From assembly GCA_024516155.1 (NCBI GenBank), contig JAJJXM010000014.1:1-64000 (forward strand): 64,000 bases of DNA, given 5' to 3'. The DNA comes from Pyronema omphalodes (Eukaryota; Ascomycota; Pezizomycetes; Pezizales; Pyronemataceae). Shown piece by piece: positions 30,122-41,621 of this stretch (positions are counted from its first letter, which is position 1; each line of letters opens with the position of its first letter). The position numbers and the translations under genes were made by a program. The notes below the pieces were generated by a model. That model saw nothing but the letters and a program-made list of their open reading frames with translations. It did not search any database and had not been told where the DNA came from.

Positions 30122-31831
30122 ATGGACGCTAACGCACCCATCCCCGCCACGCCCTCGCGTATGCAGGTACCCGAGAATATTTTTAGCCCCGACGAGCTTT
30201 CCCGAATCAACGCCCCGCACGCTGGCTCCTCCGCCATCGCGACCTCTAAGAAACCAACGACCGTCTCCGGAAAAGTCACCAAACCCCCCACCAAAAAATC
30301 CGCCTCTAGACGTAACCTCGACCTCCTCCGCAAAAATGTCACCCGACCGAAAACAAACACCCACGTGAACCTCGATAGGACCCCCGTCGAAACAATGCCG
30401 ACCGCCATGGACACTGACAGTTGCCCCGACACCGACTCCGAATCCGACTCTGACCTAAACCTCAACGACAGCCAGCACACGATAACCGCTTCCGACGTCA
30501 ACCCCGACCCCCAGCCTCAGCCCGACAACAACCTTCTCTCAGCCATCGCCACTATGATTTCGAAAAACACCAACGACGCGCTCCGACCTATTGTCCATTC
30601 CATCGACACCATCAACAAAAGACTCGATAAAATCACAAAACCCAGCCCGCCCCCTCCGACACAGCCCCAACGTCAACCCCACCCCGAACAAACGACCACC
30701 GCCAACTCACCCCCCGACGACCTCCAATACTGGAAAGAACGATGCCGACTCCTGGAAAACGCCCTTCGCCACCACAACATCGCCATACCGACCTCCACCA
30801 CTACTCGCCGCCACAACCCCCCCACGACCAGTCACCAGCCGTGGACCTCCGGCACAACCGTCGCTGACCTCTCCTTCCCCGCCCACGCCCCCAAAAGCGA
30901 CCCCCCCGCAAAACCGCACCCCCGACGCCAACGCACCCGCCCCCAGTCCTTCATGATACCCATCCCACACCCTGCGGAAATCGACGTCAATACCAAAGCC
31001 CAACTGGGAAGGGCGATCAACGCTGCACTCACCCAGACACAGGCGCCGCCTCACATGGCTGTCGCCACGATCAGACAAGCCTCATCAGGAAACCTCATCA
31101 TGACCATGACAGACGGCACCACTGAATCCGAGCTGACCAAGAACCTAGGGACCATACACACAGCGACGCAACAGGTCAACACCTCCATCGCCGCACCCCG
31201 CCTGAACGAGCGGTGGTATAAGCTCGCAGTTCATGGAATCCCCACGAGCCAATACCCCGACTCCCCCGACGGAATGCGCCTCCTCCAAGAGGAGATCGAA
31301 CGCAGCAACGGACCTGTCACCCTGGCGCAACCCCCCCGATATATGACGACCGCGGAGAAACGGGTGGGCAAGGAAGCGTCCAGTGTGGTTATTGCGGTAC
31401 GTACCGCCGAAGAGCTCGCACTCCTGAAGCGCAAACGAGTCATGGTACTCTTCGAGCCCCGAAGAGTCACCGAGTACCACTCTGCCCGACGGACCGACCA
31501 GTGTCGGCGCTGCTTGCTCTTTGGCCACCACTGCACCAACTGCACTGGACCGCAAGGCCCCACCTGCGGCATCTGCGGCCAGAACCACCCCACGGACGAC
31601 CACGCCTGCAACGACTGCCCCCAAAGCAACGGTAAGAGTTGTGTGCACACTAGATACCATTGCAAAAACTGCGCGGACGCCAACCTCCCCGACCTCGACC
31701 ACCCAGGCTTCAGCAAGCAATGCCCCGTACGCATCCGCATAGTCAAAGAAGCCTGGACAGCGTCACAAAACCCCGCCGCCGCCCCACCCAACCCAGCCGA
31801 CAGAGACACTGAGATGAACGCCCATGTCTAG
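30122..31831 (+). CDS. C3 ORF1: gag-like RNA-binding protein (569 aa)
   Basis: This is an intact 569-codon frame from ATG 30122 and nearly identical to C2 ORF1. W365 marks the WYKLAVHGIP block. The CX2CX4HX4C knuckle is residues 461-474 (CRRCLLFGHHCTNC), and CGICGQNHPTDDHAC and CVHTRYHCKNC follow. The acidic Ser/Asp stretch near residue 100 and the Pro-rich linker are retained. The ORF2 start codon lies inside the last codons (31824-31831, ATGTCTAG). It would coat element RNA and may also help gag-poor partners, but that is inference. Confidence 0.94.
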   Translation: MDANAPIPATPSRMQVPENIFSPDELSRINAPHAGSSAIATSKKPTTVSGKVTKPPTKKSASRRNLDLLRKNVTRPKTNTHVNLDRTPVETMPTAMDTDSCPDTDSESDSDLNLNDSQHTITASDVNPDPQPQPDNNLLSAIATMISKNTNDALRPIVHSIDTINKRLDKITKPSPPPPTQPQRQPHPEQTTTANSPPDDLQYWKERCRLLENALRHHNIAIPTSTTTRRHNPPTTSHQPWTSGTTVADLSFPAHAPKSDPPAKPHPRRQRTRPQSFMIPIPHPAEIDVNTKAQLGRAINAALTQTQAPPHMAVATIRQASSGNLIMTMTDGTTESELTKNLGTIHTATQQVNTSIAAPRLNERWYKLAVHGIPTSQYPDSPDGMRLLQEEIERSNGPVTLAQPPRYMTTAEKRVGKEASSVVIAVRTAEELALLKRKRVMVLFEPRRVTEYHSARRTDQCRRCLLFGHHCTNCTGPQGPTCGICGQNHPTDDHACNDCPQSNGKSCVHTRYHCKNCADANLPDLDHPGFSKQCPVRIRIVKEAWTASQNPAAAPPNPADRDTEMNAHV

Positions 31832-34800
31832 CTACAACAGACTGGCAGCAACCATACGGATCGTCTCCCACAACGTGAACCGACAACGAACAGCACTCGA
31901 TGCGCTGCTGAATAGCGCAGATAACACAGCCGACATAATCCTAATACAAGAAATTCACATTACCGACATAACATACGCCACCACACACCCATCTTTCACA
32001 CTGGTCTTGCCACCGCGTGGAGATAGAACCACCAACAGAACGGCCGCCTATGTGACCAGGACAAACCCATACCTCAGGGTTTCTCAGCGCACCGATACAT
32101 GCGCGGATCCTGACCTCCAGGTCCTTGAGGTAGGCACCGACTTAATTCCTTCTTTCTTTCTTTTTAATATATACAACGAAAAACACCCCGAAAGCAATAT
32201 TTATACCATCCCGAGAGCCCTCACCCCCCTCCCCCTCCCCCGCAGGTGCATCATCACAGGTGACCTCAACGCTCACCATGCCCTGTGGAACTCCTCCACA
32301 CGTTCCCCCACCCGCGCCACCGAAATAGTTGACCTCATCGAACAACGAGACTGGACCCTCGTGTCCGTCCCTGACATTCCCACCTACTACTACAACCAAG
32401 GCCGCAGTTCTTCCGTCCTCGACCTGACCCTAGCATCGCCCCACATGGCAAAGGAAACAATCAACTGGGCGATTGACGACGACAACGCTACGGGATCTGA
32501 CCATGAAGTCATACGTTTCGAAGTGCACACAACCCACCCAGACGCTGAAACAACCCCCCCAACAAACCGACTGAACTGGAAAAAGACGGATTGGGAGCTC
32601 TTCGCCGAAACCCTCCGTGCCTCGTGCTTAGCCCTCACACCATCATGGACAAATACCGCAACCACCCTACCACAGACAACCTCGATGCGTGGGCGGAGTC
32701 AATACGTGATGCCATCCTTAATGCCGCGACTACGTCCACCCCCGTACTACAAGTGACCCCACAATCGAAAAGATGGTGGACCGCAGAAGTCACCGAGGCA
32801 AGGAAAAAGATGACCAAAGCAAGACGTAAGTGGAAACGCAAACGTGACGATAGATCCCACCTAAACTACAAACAACACCGAAACGAATACCACAGGACCA
32901 TTCGAACGGCGAAAGATGCGAAGTGGAAGGAATATCTTTCCCAAGCCGAAGGACCCGATGTGTGGCAGGCGTTTAGGTACACCAACCCTCGGCGTGCTCA
33001 GCTAACACCAAACCTCCGCGCAATGATAAACGGCCAAGAAACAATCTGCAGCTCCTTCGACGCAAAGGTAGAGGCCTTCCAAAAGTTGTTTCCCCCGCCG
33101 CCGCCACCACCGCCTCCGTCCGTCCTTCCCCCGCGCCGCGAGTTGCAGTGGACAACCTTTACACCGACAGATGTAGAAACAGCGATATTCTCCTCCTCGC
33201 CGAAGAAGGCGCCCGGACCCGATGGGCTCACATTCGCCTGCCTACGCCAAGCATACCTTGCCATCCCCGAACACATGAACAACCTCTACGCCACATTAGG
33301 GACGGTAGGCTACCATCCGCGATGCTGGCGCCAGGCCAACACAGTCATTATCGCCAAACCTAACAAGCCGGATTACAGCAATCCAAAGGCATACCGTCCG
33401 ATTGCGCTCCTAAACTGCCTTGGGAAGACCCTCGAAAAACTAATGGCCACTCGCCTAGGCACGATGGCAGACTCTCACGACTTACTACATAGAGACCAAA
33501 TAGGTGGACGCCCGCAGATATCAGCAATTGACGCGGCGATGGCGCTGGTGCACGACGTTGAGATTGGGAAATCTCACGGAATGCTAACCTCTGCCCTCTT
33601 CCTCGATGTTCGTGGAGCGTTCGACAACGTCTCTGCTGACCGCCTCCAACAAACATTACGACAGCTTGGGTGCCCGCGACCAGTAGTATCGTGGTGCCAG
33701 TCTTTCCTCGCAGATCGCACGATCGCTCTAGCGTTCGATGGGCGAACTGACACGCAACGCCCAGTGCAAACAGGCATCCCACAAGGTTCCCCTGCATCCC
33801 CCATACTTTCTTATTATACCTCCGCCCATTATTCGACGAACTAGCGCAGGTACACCCGTACGCCTGGACACCTAGCTACATTGACGACGTAGCGATCGTC
33901 GTCCAGGGACGCACCAGAAAAGCGAACGCCCGCGCACTTGAGAACATCACGACAACAGCCTTTCGGTGGGCCGACGCAAACGCCGTTGCATTTGACGATG
34001 CCAAGTCAGAGCTCCTGCATTTCCACTGGGCACGCACCGATAGCATCACTGAGGAGGAAAAAGTTAAGTTACCAAACGGTACAGTTATCACACCGGGAAC
34101 ACAAGGAGGAGAGAAGGATGTTGTGAGGTGGATAGGCCTGGATTTAGATAGGAAACTTAACTTTAGAAAACATGTAGCTCGACGAGTAACCGCCGCGCAA
34201 AGAACTCTGAACGCACTGTGTAGGTTAGCACGGTACGAAACAGGTCTGTCCCCCGCTGCTACAAGACTAATCTACCAGGCGTGTGTCCAGTCGAGACCTG
34301 GCCCTCCACAATGAATCCGCACTCCCCCCCGTCACAATACGTCTTGACAACCGCCAGCGGAAATACGCCCTGCGCACCCTCACTCTACCCGCTTCGCATC
34401 CTATCATCACACGCTGCCCCGTCTCGTTTCCCGCCCCGAGTATCGAGGATGCCTCCATCAACCCGGACACCGAGTACGACCACCCGTGGCACGTCCCAGG
34501 ACAAGCCCCGTCCCGCCTCCTGCACGTCATCAGCACCCTCTCCCCGTGGGTCCAACCAAACGCCGAAATCGAGAACACAACCCAAAACATCCCCAATGAC
34601 GACCTCGCCCCTACATTAACGATCGACATCTCCTCCTCCCCGAAGGCTGCAGCTGCCGACGACCACCTCCTCCTCCTCCACGCCCTTCGCCAACGATCGG
34701 ATACTATCCTACTGTACACGGACGGCTCTCAACTTGACGGCATAACAGGCGCAGGATACACCATCCCCCACGGGCTGCCACGACCTGTCGACTCCATAGT

Positions 34801-35626
34801 GCCCATGGGCGACAGAACAGAAGTCTTCGATGCGGAAGTTATGGCCATCCACGAAGGACTCCGGACATGCCTGACACATATTCGACGCAACGACCTATAC
34901 GACAAACACATCCACGTTTTTACCGACAACCAAGCCGCGATACGCCGAGCCTCTCACCTCCGTCGAGGCCCCGGCCAGGAGCTCGCCTGGGCCATCCACA
35001 ACACCGCTCACGACCTTCACACTTACGGTACCTCAATTACCATCCGCTGGGTCCCAGGACACACTAGCGTCCCCGGAAACGAAACCGCCGACGAACTGGC
35101 CCGACAGGCGACAACAGTACCACCACGCCGACAAATACCGATATCCCTCACTTGGCTGCGCCGCCGCGCTCGAGAGAGGTACACCGAAGACTGGGCTACC
35201 TGGTTCACCTCTTTCCCCCGACCGCGCACGTACGCCGCCACACACCGCCGCAAAATGGACACTGCGTACACCGAAAACCCCCGCTGGATATCAACTGCAA
35301 TCCTGGGTCTTCGCACCGGCCACAGGTACTTCCTCAACTGCTGGGCCCACCCTCCATCCGACGCATACCCCTCCCGCAGCTGCAGCTGCCCAATCCATCC
35401 ACCGCAGACGCCTCGACACCTCCTCCTGAGCTGCCCCGACTTCCAGGCCGCTCGCTCCACACTCAGGAAGGACCTCAAACTCAGACAACACTCCCGGATC
35501 AACCTAAACACCATTCTGGACACCCCCTCCGGCACCAAGGCTCTTTCCACCTTTATCTCTGCAACCAAGGTTGCTACCTCGACCTGGGCACACTCCCGGC
35601 TAGAGAAGCCTCGCAGAAGGGGATAG
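31824..35626 (+). pseudogene. C3 ORF2: endonuclease, RT, RNase H with two frameshifts and a deletion
   Basis: Landmarks in order are QEIH, GDLNAHHALW, GSDHEVIRF, a polyproline linker that stays in frame here, APGPDGLTF, RPIALLNCLGK, LDVRGAFDNVS, GIPQGSPASPIL, YIDDVA, YTDGSQLDG, TDNQAAIRRAS, GNETADELA and the C-terminal CSCPIHPPQTPRHLLLSC. Compared with C4, a CA unit is missing near 32650, a T is missing near 33810, and about 120 bp are missing at 34294 between QACVQS and LALHNE. The frames seen are 31824-32756, 32591-33844, 33842-34314 and 34283-35626. RNase H is intact. The RT is not. Confidence 0.92.
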
Positions 35627-35719
35627 ACCCGTACCGCTGACTACACTGACCGCAGTACCTTAGGAACTTTCGCGCGCGCTGATTTTGCAGTGCTTTCTTA
35701 CTTAGGATTTCTGTTTTGT

Positions 35720-36130
35720 AAAAAAAAAAAAAAAAAGGGACAAGCAAAAAGGGGAAGGTAGAAGAGGGATAGGCGGAGAGAAAGGGATCGGGCACGCGGT
35801 GACGGGATCGGGCTGGGGTCGTTGCTTGGGTCTGCTTGGGGTTCGGGTGTTTTGAGTTTTCTTTTCTTTGTCTTTCAATTGTTTGTCTTACGGGTTGGAG
35901 TTGTTTTATGGTACGGCGGGTGAGAAGGGAACGGATGGTGGAATGGTGCACAGGAAGGGAGATGACGGGGACGGCAGGCGAGAGAGGGCAGACGAGTTTC
36001 TTTTGTACTTTCCTTTGTTTGGGTGCGACAATGTTTTTCTTATGTTCGAAGGGCGGGAGGAGTGCGAGGCGTTGCGAAAGGAGAGAGAGGGGCGCGGGGA
36101 AGGGGCAGAGGAGGACGACGGGAGTTTTCT
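35720..36130 (+). repeat. Internal poly(A) (17 A) and GA-rich 3' UTR of C3
   Basis: An A-run at 35720-35736 lies 94 nt after the ORF2 stop, followed by purine-rich sequence with T-rich islands and no gene. The same arrangement occurs in C4 on the other strand, with a 40-nt run. Confidence 0.85.
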
Positions 36131-36145
36131 TTTTCTTTTGTACGC

Positions 36146-36450
36146 GGAGGAAACAAAGGCGGTAAAATGGCTAAACATGGGAAGGGGAAGGGAGGAGGAA
36201 AGGGAGGAGCCCGGCGAGGCGGCCTCTGTGCAAGCAGGGCACTTGGAACATCAGACGCGCTTGGACAAGAAACCCCCGTAGTAACAGTGGGGACAGACCC
36301 CACAACCACAACGATCAAGAGGAGGAGACTGGTAGAGGTGGAGACTGGGTTTTTGCTTTTACATTTCTTTCTTCTTCTCTTTTGTATTTATCTGTCCCGT
36401 GTCATAACCTTCGGGTTGCAAACAAGTAATGAGAGAACAAACGAACAAAC
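36146..36450 (+). other. C-type 3' core, hairpin and AAAC tail of C3
   Basis: The core starts GGAGGAAACAAAGGCGG. Hairpin 36398-36426: inner stem AACC/GGTT closing a TTCG tetraloop (36410-36413), internal loops CAT and GCAA, and outer stem CGTGT/ACAAG with one mismatch. B1 and B5 have a perfect CTTGT/ACAAG. Tail 36427-36450. Confidence 0.8.
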
Positions 36451-37183
36451 AAGCAGAAAGCGAAGGAGACGACACCTACGGCAGCGACACCCAGCAAGAC
36501 CCCTAAAACAAAGAATGGTGGCCGGGGAAAGAATACCCACCAACCCGGAACGACAACCTCCTCTGCAAAGAAGACTTGGGCAGAAGTCGTCAAGAGCGGA
36601 GGCATCAACGTCCAGATTGTGCTTGGGAATGGCAATCTTGGACTGACAACACCACCGACGAGAAGCGGAGAGAGGCGAGGGGGAGCAGCGAGAAGGATGA
36701 GGAAGAAGGAAGGAGAAGGGGAGAGAGGGGAGGAGAAGAGGGGCAGGGCGGGCCCGGGTGTCTCAAAGGGCAAAGAGTCAGGAGACACCGGCGGAGGAGG
36801 TGAGAGAGGAGAGGAGAGTGGGGGCACGGGTGGCCCGGCGGATGTTTAACTTTGCTTTGGTTTCGTTTTTGCTTTGTGGAGGAAATAAAGGAGGAAAAAT
36901 GGTTAAAAATGGGAGGGGAAGGGAGGAGGAAAGGGAGGAGCCCGGCGAGGCGGCCTCTGTGCAAGCAGGGCACTGGAACAGCAGACGCGCTTGGACAAGA
37001 AACCCCCGTAGTAACAGTGGGGACAGACCCCACAACCACAACGATCAAGAGGAGGAGACTGGTAGAGGTGGAGACTGGGTTTTTGCTTTTACATTTCTTT
37101 CTTCTTCTCTTTTGTATTTATCTGTCCGTTGTCATAACCTTCGGGTTGCAAACAAGTAATGAGAGAACAAACAAACAAACAAA

Positions 37184-39858
37184 CCCCCCACCACCTCCCC
37201 CGCCCCCCCCCATCCACCCTCCCCTGTCGCAGAGAGATAGCGTGGGCGACCTTCTCGCCGTTGGAGGTCAAACAAGCCATCTTTACCTCTTCCCCCTCGA
37301 AAGCCCCAGGACCCGACGGGATAACCTTTGGTTGTCTCCGCCAAGTGTATCTCGCCGTCCCCACATACCTAACCAATCTATACTCGACGCTGGGCACTGT
37401 AGGGTACCATCCCCGCGGGTGGAGACAGGCCACGACGGTAATTATACCAAAACCTAACAAACCCGACTACGCAAATCCAAAGGCGTACCGCCCAATCGCC
37501 CTGCTGAACTGCCTTGGAAAAACGTTAGAAAAATTAATGGCGACTCGGCTCGGACAACTCGCGGAGACCCGGGAACTGTTACAACCAGACCAAATAGGAG
37601 GCCGCCCGCAGCGATCCGCCATCGACGCCGCAATGGCACTCGTCCACGACATCGAAATGGGTAAGCAACAGAAACTTATCACCACAGCACTTTTCCTAGA
37701 CGTACGCGGAGCTTTCGACAATGTCTCCGCCGACCGCCTTCAGGAGACACTACACCAGCTAGGCTGCCCCCGACAAATCCGAACATGGTGCGAAACCTTC
37801 CTCGCCGAAAGGACGACCGCTCTATCCTTCGACGGACAAACAGATCGCCAACGCCCAATTAAAACGGGAATCCCCCAGGGTTCCCCAGCATCACCGATCC
37901 TGTTCCTCCTGTACTTAAGACCGCTCTTCGACGCACTAATGCAGGAACACCCGTTCGCGTGGACCCCCAGTTACATGGATGACGTCGCAATCGTCGTACA
38001 GAGTCGAACCCGGAAAGAAAAGGCACGCCTCCTGGAAAAAGTCACCAAAACAGCATTCACTTGGGCAGCTTCCAACGCTGTGGCCTTTGACGACTCAAAG
38101 ACGGAACTCCTCTATCTCCACTGGGCGAGGTCAGATACAATCACAGACAATGAAAAAGTAAAACTACCAAACGGTACGATAGTGAGCCCTGGGACCCAGG
38201 GAGGAGAAAAAGATGTTGTACGATGGATTGGTATGTACCTAGACAGACGCCTTAACTTTAAAGCACATGTACGTAGAAAAACAGCCGCCGCACAAAGAAC
38301 GCTCAACGCGCTATGCCGATTAGCAAGATATGAAACTGGTCTGTCTCCCCTCGCGACCCGACTAATTTTCCAGGCATGCGTCCAAACCCGTGCGGACTTT
38401 GGCGCGGAGATATGGTGGACGCGACAGAGAGACCTTGCCTCGAAACTACAAACCCAACAAAATTCAGCCCTACGCCGGATACTCAACGCCTTTAACTCGA
38501 CTCCCACACTGGCGCTCCATAACGAGACCGCGCTACCTCCGGTACCGATACGCCTGGACCACAAGCAACGCCAATATGCACTTCGCGTCCTCACTTCCCC
38601 TCCGACACATCCGATCGCACGCCGGTGTCCCACATCCTTCCCCATACCGAGCTTACAATCCGCCGCTATTGAGATCGCAAACGAGTACGACCACCCGTGG
38701 CACAACACCACACGACAGCCCACGCGCCTCCTCAGCGCTCTACACTCTCTCTCGCCTTGGCTCCCTCTCAACGCACCGGTCAAAGACACCTCCCTGCCCG
38801 TTCCGCTCGACGCCGACGAAAACCTCTTAACCGTCGACATCCCCACAGCCCCGAAACCCGAGACAGCGCACGCCCACCTCCTACTCCTCGACAACCTCAG
38901 ATGACGCCGCAATGTCATCATCGCCTACACGGACGGGTCGCAGACCGTGTCTGGCACCGGCGCCGGATACACCATCACCATTGGACTACCCACCACCATT
39001 AACGCCATCGTACCTATGGGAGACACAGCTGAAGTCTTCGATGCAGAGGTGCGCGCAATTCAAGAATGCCTCTTAACGTGCTTGAAATACATCGCTCGCC
39101 TCAACCTCCACAACCGTCGACTGCACATCTTTAGCGACAACAAAGCTGCGCTCCAACGTGCCTCACACCTCCGACGCGGCCCCGGCCAGGAAATAGCCCA
39201 CACTATACATGAGACAGCCGAAGCCCTACTACAACACGACGTCACAGTCACCCTCCACTGGATCCCCGGTCACTCCGACATACCCGGCAGCGATGCCGCA
39301 GACCGCCTGGCTCAACAAGCCACCGAATCCCTCCCCCGTGCGAATCTACCCATTACACTCACCCGGCTACGCAAGAAAGCACGCGAGAAGACCGTCGCCG
39401 AGTGGACACACTGGTACTCCTCCTCCGATCGACCACACACATACTCTGCCCCGCACCGGAGACGCATGGATCCCATCTACGTCGACAACCCCCGGTGGCT
39501 CTCTACCGCGATCCTTGGTCTCCGTACAGGACACGGATACTTCCTGGACTACCTGGCACACCCGCCGACAGACTCCTACCCATCGCGACATTGTAGCTGC
39601 CCGCTACACCCCCCTCAGACCCCTCGGCACCTGCTCCTCAGCTGCCCAGATCAGCGGGATGCCCGAACAACACTTCGACAGGATCTCAAACTCCACAGGA
39701 ATTCCCGGATCAATTTGGACAACATCCTCTACACCCCCTCCGGCACAAAGGCTCGCTCTTCGTTTATCTCCGCGACAAAGGTCGCTACTTCCGTATGGGC
39801 TCATGCCAGGTTAAGTAGGACTCGCAGGCGAGACCACCCCCGTTTCATTGACAGCTAA
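37184..39858 (+). pseudogene. E2 ORF2 fragment: RT and RNase H, one nonsense codon
   Basis: The reading frame comes in from the C-run (PPPSTLPCRREIAWATFSP) and covers APGPDGITF, RPIALLNCLGK, LDVRGAFDNVS, GIPQGSPASPILFL and YMDDVA. It then meets TGA at 38902-38904, where E1 has CTA (Leu). The same frame reopens and carries RNase H (DAEV, FSDNKAA, GSDAADRLA) and the C-terminal CSCPLHPPQTPRHLLLSC to the stop at 39858. The endonuclease and ORF1 are absent because of 5' truncation. It is about 95% like E1 by eye. Confidence 0.92.
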
Positions 39859-40484
39859 TAAGCAGTACCGCTTGACTTCTCCGTGCGTTATAGATTCGTC
39901 GTTCTCTTTTGACATCATGTATTCCTTCTTATTTTCTTTGCTTTTCTGTTTCCTTTGTTATGGCGGGTGGAGTTGGATGGGAGAAGACAGTGAAGGAGAA
40001 GGGACCGGGGTAGGAAGGGGGGACGGGATTGCGCGACGAGAGTTTTTCCTTTGATTATTTCCTTTCTTTTGTTTTGTTTTTAAGGGCGGAAGGGGTATAC
40101 GGGATTGCACGAGGAGAGAGAGGCGCGATGGGAAGGGGCAGAGTGGGCCGGCGGAGGTTATCTTTTTCTTTTTGCTCGTGGAGGAAATAAAGGCGGGAAA
40201 AACGGCTAAAACATGGGAGGGGAAGGGTGGAGGAAAGAGAGGACACCCGGCGCGGTGGCCTCTGTGCGAACAGGGCACTGGAACAGCAGACGCGGTTGGA
40301 CAACAGGATCAACGAAGTAATAGTGGGGACAGGACCACAAAATCACAGCCTAAGGGAGGATCAGCGGAGGTAGAGACGGGACTTTGTTTTGTTTTTGCTT
40401 TTGACTTTCCATGTACTATAAACCTGTACCCTCGTCATAACCAATAAGGTTGCATACGAGTAATGAATAAACAAACAAACAAAC
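37184..40484 (+). mobile_element. LINE copy E2 (family E), 5' truncated
   Basis: Sequence equivalent to E1 20907 onward starts directly at the B3 AAAC tail (37171-37183). It includes the RT, RNase H, 3' UTR, hairpin and a regular AAAC tail (40461-40484). D1 resumes at 40485. No separate duplication is visible at the left edge. Confidence 0.92.
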
Positions 40485-41621
40485 GTCTGGTCCTTCCGCT
40501 TGAGCCAGGTATTCCTTCCACTTTGCGTCCTTTGCATGTCGTATTGTGCGATGGTAGGCGTTTCGTAGTTGTTTGTACGCAGTGTGGTAGTCGTCGGTCC
40601 TGGTGCGTTTCCATTGACGGCGAGCCAGGGTCATTTGTTTCCGGGCGGCTGCTACCTCCGGGGTCCACCATTTCTTTGATCGGGGGGTCATCTGTAGGAT
40701 GGGGGTGGAGGTTTTGGCCGCTTGTACAATGTTGTCGCTGAGGGTGTTGGCCCACTCGTCTAGGTTCTCTGGGGTGGGGTTGGCGTGGTACCGAGCGCAG
40801 AGCTCTGTGGCGTTGTCGCAGGAGGCGCGGAGGGTGGTCGCAAAGAGGTCCCAGTCGGTTTTCTTCCAGTTTAGGCGCTGCGTTGGGAGGGTGGCTTCTG
40901 AATCCGGGTGTGTTGTTTGCACTTCGAAGCGGAGCACTTCGTGGTCGGATCCCGTTGCTATATCGTCGTCGACCGCCCAGTTAACGACTTTGTCCGCCAT
41001 GTGGGGCGACGACAGTCTCAAGTCGAGCACGGAAGAGCTCCGTCCTTGGTTGTAGAAGTGGGTAGGAACATCCGGGACTGAGATTAGGGCCCAGTTCTGC
41101 TGCTCTATTAGGTCCACGAGCTCGGAGGCTGGCTTCGGGGAACGTGTTGTGGAGTTCCACAGGGCATGGTGAGCGTTGAGGTCACCGGTGATTATGCACC
41201 TGCGGGGGAGGGAGAGAGGTGTAAAGGCGCGGGGGAGGGTGTATAGTTGGGTATCAGGGTGTCGTTCATTATAGATATTTAACAGAAAGAAAGCGGGGAT
41301 AAGGTCTGTGCCCACCTCGAGGACTTGCAGATCAGGGTCGGCGCATACATCGGTGCGCTGGGATACCCGGAGGTATGGGTTGGTTTTAGTCACGTAGGCT
41401 GCTGTCCTGTTGGTGTCCCTTCCTCCCCGCGGCGGTAATACCAGCGTGAAACAGGGGTGAGTTATGGCGTATGTAGGGTCAGTAGTATTTATTTCTTGTA
41501 GCAGAATAATGTCTGCTGAGTCACAGGCGCTGTTCAAAAGCGCGTCAAGTGCCGTTCGCTGGCGGTTCATGTTGTGAGAGATGATCCGGACGGTTTCTGC
41601 CAATGCATTGTAATTATACAT
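40485..41621 (-). pseudogene. D1 ORF2 (endonuclease and linker), cut off by E2
   Basis: ATG 41621 (MYNYNALAETVRIISHN) overlaps the ORF1 stop by 8 nt (ATGTATAA). It gives 379 open codons: QEIN, LLNIYNERHP, GDLNAHHALW, SVLDL, and GSDHEVLRF near residue 230. The linker through WKEYLAQAEGPDV follows, then it ends at the E2 tail. No stop or frameshift is seen in the visible part, so the endonuclease region looks undamaged. RT and RNase H are missing. Confidence 0.92.

Larger units (their letters stand above)
29691..36450 (+). mobile_element. LINE copy C3 (family C), full length but with a damaged ORF2
   Basis: It has the 5' terminus ACCACACAGCAACC, 5' UTR to 30121, ORF1 30122-31831, ORF2 31824-35626, internal poly(A), GA-rich UTR, core from 36146, hairpin 36398-36426 and an AAAC-like tail (AACAAACGAACAAAC). 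The 3' end is followed at once by the B3 duplication. The 16-nt bridge before it (29675-29690) matches nothing I recognise. Confidence 0.93.
24411..36849 (+). pseudogene. B3 gag-like ORF, nonsense at codon 6, interrupted
   Basis: ATG 24411 (MSPKQ) is followed by TGA at 24426-24428, where intact copies have CGA (Arg6). Everything after it is open. Joining 24411-25483 to 36468-36849 gives 1455 nt, the exact 485-codon length of B5. The next in-frame ATG is 24672 (residue 88), which could give a shortened protein. The same codon-6 stop occurs in B6. Sequence features match B5: heptad region, KRKRRG and AEVVKSGGINVQIVLG. Confidence 0.9.
24215..37183 (+). mobile_element. Gag-only element B3, C-type tail, interrupted by the B4-C2-C3 string
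   Basis: The 5' end (CCACACGGCAACGG plus C-run) abuts the E1 tail with nothing between. The ORF runs 24411-25483, then an 11-kb insertion flanked by a 17-bp duplication, then the ORF end (36468-36849), the C-type 3' UTR and the AAAC tail to 37183. E2 sequence begins immediately after the tail. Confidence 0.9.

Noticed and set aside
27285..36450. C2 and C3 as a simple tandem segmental duplication
   Set aside because: C2 ends inside ORF2 and C3 starts at the exact element 5' terminus after a 16-nt bridge, which points to retrotransposition. The flanking sequence is not duplicated.
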